DNA of 64,000 nucleotides from Hesseltinella vesiculosa (taxonomy: Eukaryota > Mucoromycota > Mucoromycetes > Mucorales > Cunninghamellaceae), in assembly GCA_002104935.1 (NCBI GenBank), contig MCGT01000015.1, positions 248,001-312,000 of the forward strand. Reading direction: 5' to 3'. The notes under the pieces are model-generated. The model saw nothing but the letters and a program-made list of their open reading frames with translations, had not been told where the DNA came from and did not search any database. The position numbers and the translations under genes were made by a program. Shown piece after piece: positions 1-9,987 of this stretch. The number at the start of each line of letters is the position of its first letter. The first letter of the stretch is position 1.

Positions 1-1
1 A

Positions 2-73
2 CAGCTGATGGACACAAAAACACAACTGAAGGACCGTGTTCGAGAACTCCAAGTCCTGCTTGGTGATCTGTAA
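2..73 (+). CDS. C-terminal end of a coiled-coil protein (partial)
   Basis: The reading frame is open from the left edge and stops with TAA at 71-73. The 23 visible residues are charged and heptad-like (QLMDTKTQLKDRVRELQVLL), which suggests the tail of a coiled coil. The rest of the gene lies outside the window, so the family cannot be named. It may be a final exon or the end of a longer exon. Confidence 0.45.
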   Translation, partial: QLMDTKTQLKDRVRELQVLLGDL

Positions 74-1288
74 GCCTGCTGCACGTCGATTGACGTTTTC
101 TCACGTCACCCCTTTTAACCGCCGCATCATTCCCTAGGCCTGATGACGATGTTAGTTTTTACGAGCAAGCCATTGAAATCCATGATTGTCATGCTCACTT
201 TTATTTATTTAAAATGTTATAGAGCTCTGATGAAGAAGACATGTACAAAATCACTTAGACGTTTCAAGAAGAAGAAAAAAAAATACCAAAAGCTGGCCCT
301 TGACGTTTTCCTTTTTCGCTTTGTATCATATGAAAATAGTTTTAAAAAATAAAAGACGTGTGTGCCCGCCCCACATCTAGATTTAACGTTGACAGAAACA
401 GAAAACAATGAACTGGGCCAGCCACATGGTTGCACGCGATCTGACCGACCACACAAGAAAGCGCCGACGGGGTTTCCGTTTTTGGGCATGCCAGCTTCGC
501 TTTGAAGCGAAGACGCTGCACCGCATACTTAACTCTATGGATATTTGAGTCAATGGTTCGCATGAGATATTACATGAGTGCAGTTCGTAATAATGGGTGG
601 TGAAAAAATCCATGTCGGTTTGCAAAGGTTGCCTCGTTTCTTCAAATTAAAAAAAAGTCCTCGGCCAAAGTTTCATCTCCGTCGCCACGCCCGTTGCCTG
701 GCATGTTCCAAATGGCAATGAAGGATGATGGGGACCCCAACGGACTCCATACATTGTATAAAACTATTAAATGACACTGACTAAGGACTGATAAAAGCAC
801 AGCGCAATTGGCTAAGATGGAGGCGAACTAGGCATGCCAACAAAAGTGGATCATTCTGGCAAAATGGCTGGGCAGACAGGTTCTGTGATGCTTCTAGCTC
901 GCCATAGCGCTTCATTCAAGCCCTTTTCTTTAGCCTATCAACTTACCTCGTCATGTACTGATCGCGAACCAAATTGAGATGCTTTGATGTGACTCGGATT
1001 TTTGACGGAGGCGGACGACATATGTCAGCAAAGGGGGGGGGGATACCTTTGCCTTCTGCAATTTTGAACTATTCAGTCAACATGTGATCTTGCGTGGGAC
1101 TTTACTGTATTTCAGGCATACCGTAAAAAATAGGCCGATCAGCGATGGCCGCTCACTCAACTTTGCAACCTGCGATTTCCAGCTAAAAATCAAGCCACGT
1201 TTCATTCTCCGCAGCACACTGGGAGCTTGCTTCCTGCTTCCCGCTTTTTTTTTTCTTCCACTTTTTTTTTTTTGAGCTCGTAATTATA
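74..1288. other. Intergenic, no gene seen
   Basis: About 1.2 kb between the coiled-coil tail and the CHMP7-like start. Only short open frames of unlikely composition occur. A small perfect hairpin lies near 493-511 (CTTCGC..GCGAAG). T-rich tracts at about 1245-1275 directly precede the next start codon, as is common for promoters and 5' leaders in this window. Confidence 0.5.
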
Positions 1289-2818
1289 ATGAATGGCTAC
1301 CTGCAAGACTACATTTCGTCAAAGTATGTCGAATTCAGCGACAAGGAGCGATCGCAGCGACTTAATTCCTTGTACTCCGACTTCACACGCATGCTTCCAG
1401 ACAACCAATTCGGGTACCAAACCAACATTGAATACTGGCAATCCTTGCTGATAGACACATCGCTGGAAGGCTGCTTCTCTCATCAGCTCTATACAATCGT
1501 GCTCGATCTAAATACATTGGCCATGGACTTTTTACGACCTTCTCTAGGCCGTCCTCAATCGCTCCATCTTGTTTTGGTAAGACCGACACAAAACGCAAAA
1601 CGCCCATTCAGCAGAGATGAACAGAGCAACTAAACAGGGTTCTTTTGCATGATCAGGATTCCATGAAACAGACAGGTGATATCATGACGCTGGACCAGTT
1701 CCAGGCAACCTATGGAGAGCAAGTGTCTTGGATGTCTTGGTTTCAGCACCGGTTGAAGCCCTCCGCCTCCCGCAACTCGGTTTACGTTGTCATCCCCACC
1801 GTTCGCTCCATTGCCAGTGACATTCGCAACAAATTCAACGCTCAGCCTGTCAAATCCTACACGAATACCCTGTTGACCTTGTCCGATTTCCGCAAGCATT
1901 ATGGCACCTACCGACATCGTTCCCTGACGGATCTTGATCTCCACCTGATCTTGAAATATATGGCATCCCAAAACATGATTGCTCTAGACAATGTTGTCCA
2001 AGACAACAAAAACCAAATGGTAGAACAAACAGAGTGGTGTTGGCATGTTGCTAGATTTTTTCTTTTCTTTTCACGTAGGTGATCAAATTCATCGAGCCCG
2101 GAATGCCCAATGAAATCAAGGACAATGAAAAGGCAATGATCAGCATTCGGACGACGTGTGACACTCTCCATCTGCAGATTGACCGATTGCAGTCAAGGTT
2201 CGAACAATTGACGACCGAGGCCAAATCGCAGCATGACCTCAAGCATAAACCCCAGGCACTCTCCTCATTGAAACGGCGCAAACAAGTCTTGGATATGCTC
2301 AGCAAGCGCCTAGGCACTCTAGAAACGGTTGAGGGCTTATTGTTGAAAATGGAATCGGCCAAGGACGATTTACAGGTATGGAAGGGAAAAAAAAAGACGA
2401 GTTTCTTGAGCTCATCGCTGTCTTTCCATAGATCTTGCAAGCATTTGATCAGGGGGCCAATGCTCTGCGCAATATGCTGTCTGATCAAGTCTCGCTTGAA
2501 GCCGTCGAAGACACCATGTCCAAGATTCATGAAGCCTATGCCGACCAGCAGGATGTTGAGCAAAGCATGACTCAAGGTATGAAGTCATTGGATGCTGTTG
2601 ATGATGACGATGAGGAAGCCTTGCTCAAGGAACTGCAAGAGCTGGAATTGGAGTCAGCGTCGGCTGAGGACCAACAGCCAGCCTCGCCAGCGTCGTCTCC
2701 AAAGCTTGACAGTTTGCCAGCACCTCCTACAGCCACGCCAGTTCCATCCTCTCAAAATCAAGAACGACTAGATGATGACAAGACACCCACACCAAACCGT
2801 GTTCCTGTTGTCGAGTGA
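1289..2818 (+). CDS. CHMP7-like ESCRT-III protein (Snf7 family)
   Basis: Four exons can be joined in frame: 1289-1576, 1657-2019, 2079-2375 and 2432-2818, giving about 444 residues. The N-terminal half is a winged-helix-like region; the C-terminal half from about residue 230 is a helical Snf7 domain with basic helix 1 and long amphipathic helices, followed by an acidic segment (DDDDEEALLKELQELELE) typical of the C-terminal regulatory/MIM part of Snf7 proteins, and a Pro/Ser-rich tail. Known role of CHMP7: a hybrid ESCRT-II/ESCRT-III subunit acting at the nuclear envelope and in membrane scission. The start was chosen because it is the first ATG of the exon and follows a T-rich leader. The next gene begins 129 bp downstream on the same strand. 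Family assignment is firm at Snf7 level, good at CHMP7 level. Confidence 0.8.
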
Positions 2819-2947
2819 CGTTCATCTTGTATTTTTGAAAATTTTAGTAAAAGAGGTGACTGATGTACCGTTACAAAAGGGGGGGGGGTCAGCGGCGCTT
2901 TTTTTTTTTCTCTCTCATTCTTCTCTTGAATCTGCCAAAATTGCTTA

Positions 2948-4442
2948 ATGAAGGTTAATCCTAGAGTCTTTTTTGACATTGACATTGATGGTCAACGAAG
3001 TATGTCTTTGTATATTCTTCAATGGTCAACTGATGCTCACCATTCTTGCTTTTGCCATAGTTGGACGAGTGATCTTTGAGCTCTTTGCGGATGAAGTGCC
3101 CAAGACAGCAGAAAATTTTCGTAGCCTTTGCACTGGTAAATACATCTGCACCGGCATGATCTACATGATAATGGTATACTGATGCTTGATCTCACTAGGT
3201 GAACGTGGCATCAGCAAGGAAATCAATGTCCCTCTTCATTACCGAGGTTCGATCTTTCACAGGTAAACAATGAAAGAGTGGAGCAATACACGCGCAAGCC
3301 ATGCATGATCTTTACATTGCTTGCGCATCCATAGAGTGATCAAGGGATTCATGTGCCAGGCAGGTGATATGCAATCACGAAACGGGACGGGCGGCTGCAG
3401 CATATACGGCGGCACCTTTGCTGACGAATCGTTCACTCGCAAACATACCACCGAAGGCTTATTATCCATGGCCAATCGAGGGCCCAATACCAACTCGTCC
3501 CAGTTCTTCATCACCACCCGCCCCACTCCTCATTTGGACGGCAAGCATGTGGTCTTTGGCCGTGTGGTACATGGGTTTGACGTGGTTCAGCAGGTCGAAA
3601 ATGAAAGCGTCGACGATCGAGACCGTCCCTTGCGTACCGTCATGATCGCTAACTGTGGCGAATTGGAGCTGCGTTTACCTCCTCAACAAGGTAAATTCAA
3701 AAAATAGCGCTAGGTTTAGAAAAGGTGACGGCTGACCTCGTTTTTTCTCCCCTTTTTTCATATCGCAGCTCCTCATGGATCAGGCAGCGAAGGGGAGTCA
3801 GATGTGAGCTCCGATGACGACAGTGAGGAAGACCGTCGTCGATCTAAGAAACGCAAGCACAAGAAAAAATCGTCAAAGAAGGACAAGAAGAAAAAATCCA
3901 AGAAAAGACGACGACGAAGCTCCAGTGTGGATTCCGACGACGAGGAGGACGACCGATCCCGTCGCCACCGCCGCCACCGAAGAAAACATCGTCGCCGGTC
4001 CGTGTCGCGCTCGCCTTCGCCATCGCGCTCTCGATCTAGATCTCGAACACCCGTGAAGCAGACTGCTGAGGTCGACCACCTGCCACCCTCCGCTTCTCCC
4101 CATTCTAAACCTCGCTCCAAATCACCCGCTGCCGCCGACCAGTCCTTGTCACCCTCTCGCTCGAAATCTCCGTCTCGGTCCAGATCCCCTCCATCGCGAT
4201 CGAACCGTGGTTATTATGATAGAGATGCTCCTGACGCGGATGATGATCGTGAGGAACATGAAAAGCCGGATTGGGAACGCACCCGGCGCTTTTTGGACGA
4301 CCCCGATGTTAATTTCAAAGGACGTGGTAGAAAGGTAAAGCATAGGGTAGCAAGTAACAGGAAATATTCATCGCTTTCTTCTTTGTTTTCTTGGTAATAG
4401 AAATATCGACCTAAAGCTGCTGGCATGCGTGCCTGGAACTGA
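2948..4442 (+). CDS. SR-type nuclear cyclophilin (peptidyl-prolyl isomerase with RS tail)
   Basis: Six exons join in frame: 2948-2999, 3061-3135, 3199-3262, 3335-3690, 3769-4334 and 4401-4442 (384 residues). Residues 1-170 form a complete cyclophilin domain: [18 protein letters not shown] start, [25 protein letters not shown], and [15 protein letters not shown], with the catalytic Arg of FHR and the FFIT strand intact. From exon 5 the protein changes to Ser-Asp acid, then Lys-rich, then Arg-Ser repeats, as in PPIG/SR-cyclophilins that associate with SR proteins and RNA polymerase II. The tail ends with a conserved-looking [13 protein letters not shown] block. An ORF-only call would miss the first exon, because the ATG at 2948 lies upstream of a 61-nt intron. 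AATAAA follows at about 4463. Confidence 0.9.
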
Positions 4443-4599
4443 ACCCCTCCATAGTCATTGCAATAAATAGCATGTTTGCAATAGAAAATTTCCAGGAAAA
4501 AAAAGCTTATAGAAATGGTCGCGTGAGTGGACTGTGTGTTTTTTGTCGCCGGAGACGCCCATTTGCAGTAAGCACTCTTTTTTTTCTTCTTTTTTTTTG

Positions 4600-5025
4600 T
4601 TTATTCCATCTGGACCAAAGATAAGTGATTGCTACTTTTCCCTACTGACTCATCTGCAAGAGAAACAGACAATAAGCCTACACATGAACCCTGCCCTTCG
4701 CGGAGAAAGATCCAAGGCACCTTGCTAGTATTCATACTACTCTGCCTGGAGTGGGAGCCGTAGCTTGTTGCTTTGTGGAATGAAGACCCAGTTGAACCCT
4801 GCCCTTCGCGGAGAAATATCCAAGGCACCTTGCTAGTATCCATACTACTCTGCCTGGAGTGGGAAGTGGTCTTCATTCCCTTGCAAAGACTTGCGTTTGT
4901 TGAACGTGGAAGACTCATAAACTCTCTCGTAGGAAGTTTCGAATTCCTCAGTGCCCTGGCTACAAGGCAATGGATGATGGGCATAGACAACAAACCAAGT
5001 CAATCGAGGAACTTGATCACTATCG
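4600..5025 (+). repeat. Left inverted arm of the foldback element
   Basis: This arm pairs with 5695-6122 in reverse complement. Similarity decays at its inner edge, around the segment reading TTGATCACTATCGATGCG. On the minus strand it carries a 130-codon open frame that reappears in the right arm, which simply reflects the duplication and need not be coding. Confidence 0.75.
4686..4864 (+). repeat. Internal 108-bp-period direct repeat in the left arm
   Basis: A block of about 71 bp starting GAACCCTGCCCTTCGCGG occurs at 4686 and again at 4794, separated by about 37 bp of different sequence. The two blocks differ at a few positions. The same pair is present, inverted, in the right arm, so the duplication is older than or as old as the arm duplication. 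Confidence 0.8.
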
Positions 5026-5694
5026 ATGCGCCTATTTGTTATCATACTGACCTGATCCATTTTAACAATAAAAGAGAAAAAATGACATAACTGCGCACTT
5101 CAGGGTTCGCCGCGAAACCAGCTCGATCTTGCTTGCTTCAACACTTAAGCACTGTCTGACAGAATTTCATGGAGTTTATGAGTTTTGACGATAGGCCGTA
5201 GTTCAAGTGGGTTCAACTATGGTAGCTGCAAATGGTAGCATCTTCTGTTGAAAAGCTTTTAGGTTTTCTCGTTTCCAAGGGACGTTACGTTGTAAATTTT
5301 CAAGTTGTGAAAGTAAACAAGTACGTGGGAAGAGTTTTTATTGCATGTTTGTCAGCCTCTAGCTGTCACCTCGACTGCCTGAGAGATTTGTCCCTTTAAT
5401 CATACTCATCACTTTGTGCTGGTAAGCAAAATTTGGGATGAGCTGGCTTTGGCAGACTCACCGAAGCCCATGTTCAAGTATCGAAACACGGCTTTGCTGG
5501 ATTCATAAGAACTCTGAATTATGTGGTTGTGTCATTTCCATTTATCGTTAAATTGGATCACTACAAAGGGCCTGCACTGCATTGACGAAGAGCAAAATGA
5601 AGCCAGAGCGGGTGTTCATGAGAACTGGGTGGCAGCGTTTGCTTGCATACTTTCTTGACAACAGCTCAGAAGTGAACTTGGGTCAGTATCCACA

Positions 5695-6122
5695 GTTGGT
5701 GATCACATTATGCGATTGACCTGGTATGCTGCCTATGCTCATCGTCCATTGTCTTGTAGCCAGGGCACTGAGGAATTCGAAACATCCTACGAGAGAGTTT
5801 ATGAGTCATCACGTTCAACGAGCGCAAGTCTTTGCAAGGGAATGAAGACCACTTCCCACTCCAGGCAGAGTAGTATGGATACTAGCAAGGTGCCTTGGAT
5901 ATTTCTCCGCGAAGGGCAGGGTTCAACTGGGTCTTCATTCCACAAAGCAACAAGCTACGGCTCCCACTCCAGGCAGAGTAGTATGAATACTAGCAAGGTG
6001 CCTTGGATCTTTCTCCGCGAAGGGCAGGGTTCATGTGTAGGCTTATTGTCTGTTTCTCTTGCAGATGAGTCAATAGGGAAAAGTAGCAATCACTTATCTT
6101 TGGTCCAGATGGAATAAACAAA
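5695..6122 (-). repeat. Right inverted arm of the foldback element
   Basis: Reverse complement of 4600-5025 with scattered substitutions, for example GTCAATAGGG where the left arm reads as GTCAGTAGGG after inversion. It also contains the 108-bp-period internal repeat. The next gene starts about 120 bp beyond this arm. Confidence 0.75.
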
Positions 6123-6239
6123 GAATGGAAAAGAAAGGAGACAAAAGGGGAACGCACCAAGCTTTACTCTTTTTTTTATTTTCCCTCTTCTCTTATCTTT
6201 TTCGCTTTTCCCCCATTCGATGGAATAACAACGATCAGT

Positions 6240-8270
6240 ATGACTAGAGAATGTGCGTACTTCCAGACCACATTTGATCAAGCGGCCCAAGATAAACTAT
6301 ACCTTAAGCGTGAGTCACTTTTACTTACGAGCACACATTCCCATACTTCTTTTCCCCTTTTCTTGTTAGGTTTTTGGACAACTGAAAGCCCTTGTCATTG
6401 GACCATCTCAAAGTACCTTCAGCAACTGGTTGCCATCGACCCTGGTGTGAGCCGAAGAAACGCGTCCATACGTTTGTTAAAGGATGCCAAGTTGGTCAAG
6501 GAATATGTGCTGGTGGGCACACTTGCCGAAACGATGGTCACATCCATCGTTTCCTACCAAAAGGTCTGTGCTATTAATTTTTTTTTTTGGTCACATTTAT
6601 CATGGTTATGCATAGAGCACGAGAATGAAGAACGTCATCCGTGATTTCTTCGTTTCCCAGTTGTCCACGTTATCCAAGGCTACTCTAGAATTTACGACGC
6701 AAAAGGTAAGCATACACGGTAACTTGGTAGTTGTTGCTCCATCTATTTTGAAGTCGCGTCTTCGTAGTGCCCTCGTCGAAACTATTGCCAGCGATCAAGA
6801 AGAGGAGAATGCCAATCGCCACTCTGTCCCATCTAAGCGCCAAGCAGACCAAGCATCTGCGCTTCCTGACTCTTCCAGGCGTCGCCCTTTGCAACCCATC
6901 GACGAGACTGTGCAACCCACATATGATGACAAGGACAATGTATGGTTACGTTGGGCACATTTTTTAGGTGACCCTAACAACATCAAACAATGGACCCATC
7001 TGAGGTAACGAAATCTGGCATGCACGAGAAGAAACTGACTTTTGCTCTCCTCCAGTCCTGAACGACACAAGATGATTTGGTGTGGCCCAATGGTTCGACG
7101 TAGAAGTTCTTTGCCTTCCGACTTGTTTTCAAGCCTCAACGAAAATATTCCCATGATTGACAAGCAACTCATCGATAAGAATCTGAACCCAATATTCTTG
7201 GCCGTCTGTGATGCTGTATCCCAAAGGGAAATGGACGATGCAATTGACGCGCTGCGAGTTGTCTCTGCGGGGAACGATGGAATCAAGGCCGAAAGGAAGC
7301 TGTTGGTGAGCATTTGTGACACCTTGTAAGACTTCGTCTAAATGACTACATGATGTTTGGCTAATATTAGTGCATAATAGTAATGACCATGTCTACAGCA
7401 ACCGTCATGTCCAAGATGCCATCAAGAAGTCCGAGGCATGTTTCAGGTCCTTTGTATTTGACAGTTGCATCAAGGCCACAACGAAATTTGTCCGTGATCT
7501 TGGTCATGACGTCGTGTTTTTACCTGGTGAAGTTGAACTGGTGTCAATGACGAAGCAGCTTTCGCTGCAAGGTTTGAAGGATGGTCGGTTGAAGTACCTT
7601 GCAGATGGTGTCATCAAGGTAAATGGGGATGAGCTCCTCCTAACCGAAGTGTCGTCTGGATACGACAATGCGGACTCGAGCAAGGTCAGCTTTGACCACT
7701 ACAAGGCTATGTTTGGCATGCTGGCGATGTTGAAGTCCCTTTCCGAATGTTACCATGGTGCTTCCTTTGAAACATTCAGCAAGGTTAAGGTGCATTTTGT
7801 GCACGGTCATGGTGCGTAACAATCATGTGCCGCTCTTTGGCTTGCTCACCTTTTTTTTTAGGAACGGCACTTCGCCACTGGACCCTGTCAACGCCTGCCA
7901 AGGGCATCTTTGTCATGGTGAAGGAGCAAAAGGCTGTCGTCCCCATCAACGACCATATGAAGGAGTTGCACTTGGACCCGTTTTGTACATTCCACAAAAC
8001 TTTGGCCGTAAGTTTTGGAATTATGCGTAGGAAACAGATGAACTCATGCATAAAAACACGTAGATGGCTTTGATTGACACCCTGTCAAATTTGAAGGCGC
8101 TGAAGAACGACCACAAGCTTTTTTTGAGGTCGCCGTCCCTCACCGCCCGACCGAATCTTTCCACCCTCATTACACCCATGATCATACGGCTAAATGAAGC
8201 CAAGCATTCTGCCATTGTCGCCGATGATGGACCATCAAGTGCACCTGGCAGTCCCGACAACGAGGAATAA
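6240..8270 (+). CDS. Orphan protein with degenerate PD-(D/E)XK-like core
   Basis: Seven exons can be joined in frame: 6240-6309, 6370-6563, 6616-7004, 7056-7325, 7399-7811, 7862-8007 and 8064-8270 (562 residues). I do not recognise a named family. The C-terminal third contains LADGVIK, an 8-10 residue gap, then LLLTEVSSGY, a helix with conserved-looking Lys, and a strand ending GIFVMVK. That order (Asp, strand, Glu-X-polar, helix, two strands) resembles the PD-(D/E)XK nuclease fold with Ser in place of the catalytic Lys, so it may be inactive. The middle is a low-complexity, basic segment. From memory, mucoralean genomes hold many such proteins; no search was possible. It lies next to the foldback element. 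AATAAA occurs just after the stop. Confidence 0.7.
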
Positions 8271-8384
8271 AAAATAAAAAGAGCACGCATTGTGTCATCT
8301 TCCATTCGTTATCTACCTCCTAAACCCTTTCCTTCCAGTACCTGAAATATTGTGATTTTAGAGTGGTTAGTTCTTATCATTTTG

Positions 8385-8660
8385 TATCGTATGAAAGTAT
8401 GGGATTAGTTGGCTTGGGCACTGTGATTTTCGATCAGATCCTCTGGGGGCCCCCTGAGGGAAATGGCCGATTTTCATTTTTTTTAACTGGAGACTCGGGA
8501 GGTGCCAAAACGAAACGGATCAAAAGTTGGCTGGGCAACCATCACCAGTTGACTTGATTCTTTCAGCACCATCATCAACCGTACATTCATCTACAAAAAT
8601 TTCAAATCGATCCTACCACTCCAAAGTGCCGTGCGGTGTTGGCTTTTTTATTTTTTGAAA
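8385..8660 (+). repeat. Dispersed repeat, copy A
   Basis: This stretch is related to 35700-35990: both contain CACTGTGATTTT.GATCAG, a G-rich run, AAA/GAGTTGGCTGGGCAACC, a CATCATCA track and a CAAAAGTGC/CAAAGTGCC block in the same order and spacing. Identity is moderate. No coding potential is visible. The rest of the 8271-9043 gap shows nothing else I can name. Confidence 0.65.
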
Positions 8661-9043
8661 AGAAAAGGATCGATTCAGCTTCCGCACAGCGCCCAGAGCT
8701 ACTGGCCTCAGCGAGTCACCCTCCTTTTGAAAAACTAATCCAACAGTCCAAAATCCAGCACATCTCTCACAAGCTATTCCGGTATCTTCGATTTCTTCTT
8801 TTGACGTCGTGCGTACAATTCAGTATAGGACGAGGGATGATCGTGAGCGAAAGAACAGGTCCCCAGGGCTGCACGCGGGCAAGGGTCGGCGCAAACTCAG
8901 ATGGCCACAGCGCAGATTTTCTCATTCGCTTGAAGTCAATTAAACATGTTCAGCCTCGTTTTTGTTTCCACCAAAGCTCTCAGCGGCTTCTTGGTTATCC
9001 CATGGCTGGGCGTAGGTATACACTGCGTTTATTTTTTTTCTGT

Positions 9044-9817
9044 TTATACACCCCCACGACGAGTTTGACCGAAGAAACCACGGATGACGAATACTTGAAG
9101 GACAGCCATGGTGATGATAGCAATGGACTCCAAGCTGGCGAACCAAAAGATGCGTTGCTCAGTCGAAGCAACGGTGTTGTGGTTGCGGTGCTCACGGGTG
9201 CGCAAGAATTTTTGGGTGCGCGAGATCGAGGTCAAGGTGCCAGACATGCGGAATAATGACTCTTCCAGGCCGTTCTGGGGGCTGTCGTCAGACCAGGCTA
9301 AAGTTGAGCCAGTGTTGGCACCTTCGCTGAGATTTTCAGGGGTACGTTCGTGCTGCTCGACGATAAATTCAAAATCAACCAGCTTTTCGGCAAACGTAGA
9401 CATTTCGTTGGAGAAACAGAGACTGTATTCACCAGCATGGCGAGCATTCATGACATAATCGCCCTGACGTTCTCGTTCACCCTCAAGGATGACCTTGTCT
9501 TGCGGATCGGTCAGCTTGTAATCAATGTCAAAGGCACCGCCTGATTGGACCTTTGGGAAGAAAAAAAAAGAGTTGCGTCAACGGGAGATTGGATGTGGAT
9601 AAAGAGGCAATGGAAAGGTGCATAGGATGGACGTGATGAGGGGGATTAATCTTACAGCAAAGTAGAGGCCAATTTTTTTGTTTGGCGTGTCGACCCAGAC
9701 GTGGAAGCATGGCCGTTCATGAGCTGCAACGCTGTACGAAAGCACCGTGGCTCTCACTTGTTGGATTAGGATGCAGCTGAATGCAAAGATTAAAATTAGC
9801 CTGGACAGGTTCGTCAT
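9044..9817 (-). CDS. p24/TMED family cargo receptor
   Basis: Two exons on the minus strand, 9817-9656 and 9550-9044, join in frame (222 residues). The N-terminus has a hydrophobic signal peptide (about residues 1-23). A GOLD domain follows, with conserved features such as SGGAFDIDYKL, EGERERQGDYVM and GEYSLCFSNEMS. A coiled-coil region (about 130-180) precedes one C-terminal membrane segment and a short cytoplasmic tail FFGQTRRGG. The FF and RR pairs are the known COPII and COPI sorting signals of p24 proteins. Role: cargo selection between ER and Golgi. The gene is divergent from the uridine kinase-like gene; the two start codons are 170 bp apart. Confidence 0.9.
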
Positions 9818-9987
9818 CTACAATGAAGAAGAGAGGTTAAAATAAAAAAATATTGCCAGAAAGCAATGGATTGAGTTTTGTCGATCGTGGGCCAATCACG
9901 GCGCGCTGTTGACCCTTCTCGCCCAAGAAAAAAAAAATTTGCCCTCGCCTGTTTTCTCTTTCTTTTCCCGCGGATTTCTTTTTTAGC
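9818..9987. promoter_or_regulatory. Shared divergent promoter region
   Basis: These 170 bp separate the p24 start on the minus strand from the uridine kinase/UPRT-like start on the plus strand and must hold both promoters and 5' leaders. The sequence includes GATCGTGGGCCAATCACGG, which contains a CCAAT box in the middle, and T-rich tracts. No TATA box is obvious. Confidence 0.45.

Larger units (their letters stand above)
4600..6122. mobile_element. Foldback-type element with about 425-bp inverted arms
   Basis: The segment begins near GTTTATTCCATCTGGACC and ends with its inverse near 6105-6122. The arms (about 4600-5025 and 5695-6122) align over their whole length with scattered mismatches and flank about 670 bp of unique sequence. 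No transposase-like frame is seen in the core. Structure fits a non-autonomous foldback or long-TIR DNA element. I could not define a clean target-site duplication because both edges run into T/A-rich sequence. Confidence 0.75.

Noticed and set aside
4601..4993. 130-codon minus-strand open frame in the foldback arm, repeated as 5710-6117 on the plus strand
   Set aside because: It follows the inverted repeat exactly, has repetitive composition from the internal tandem block and no family features, so it is most likely non-coding.
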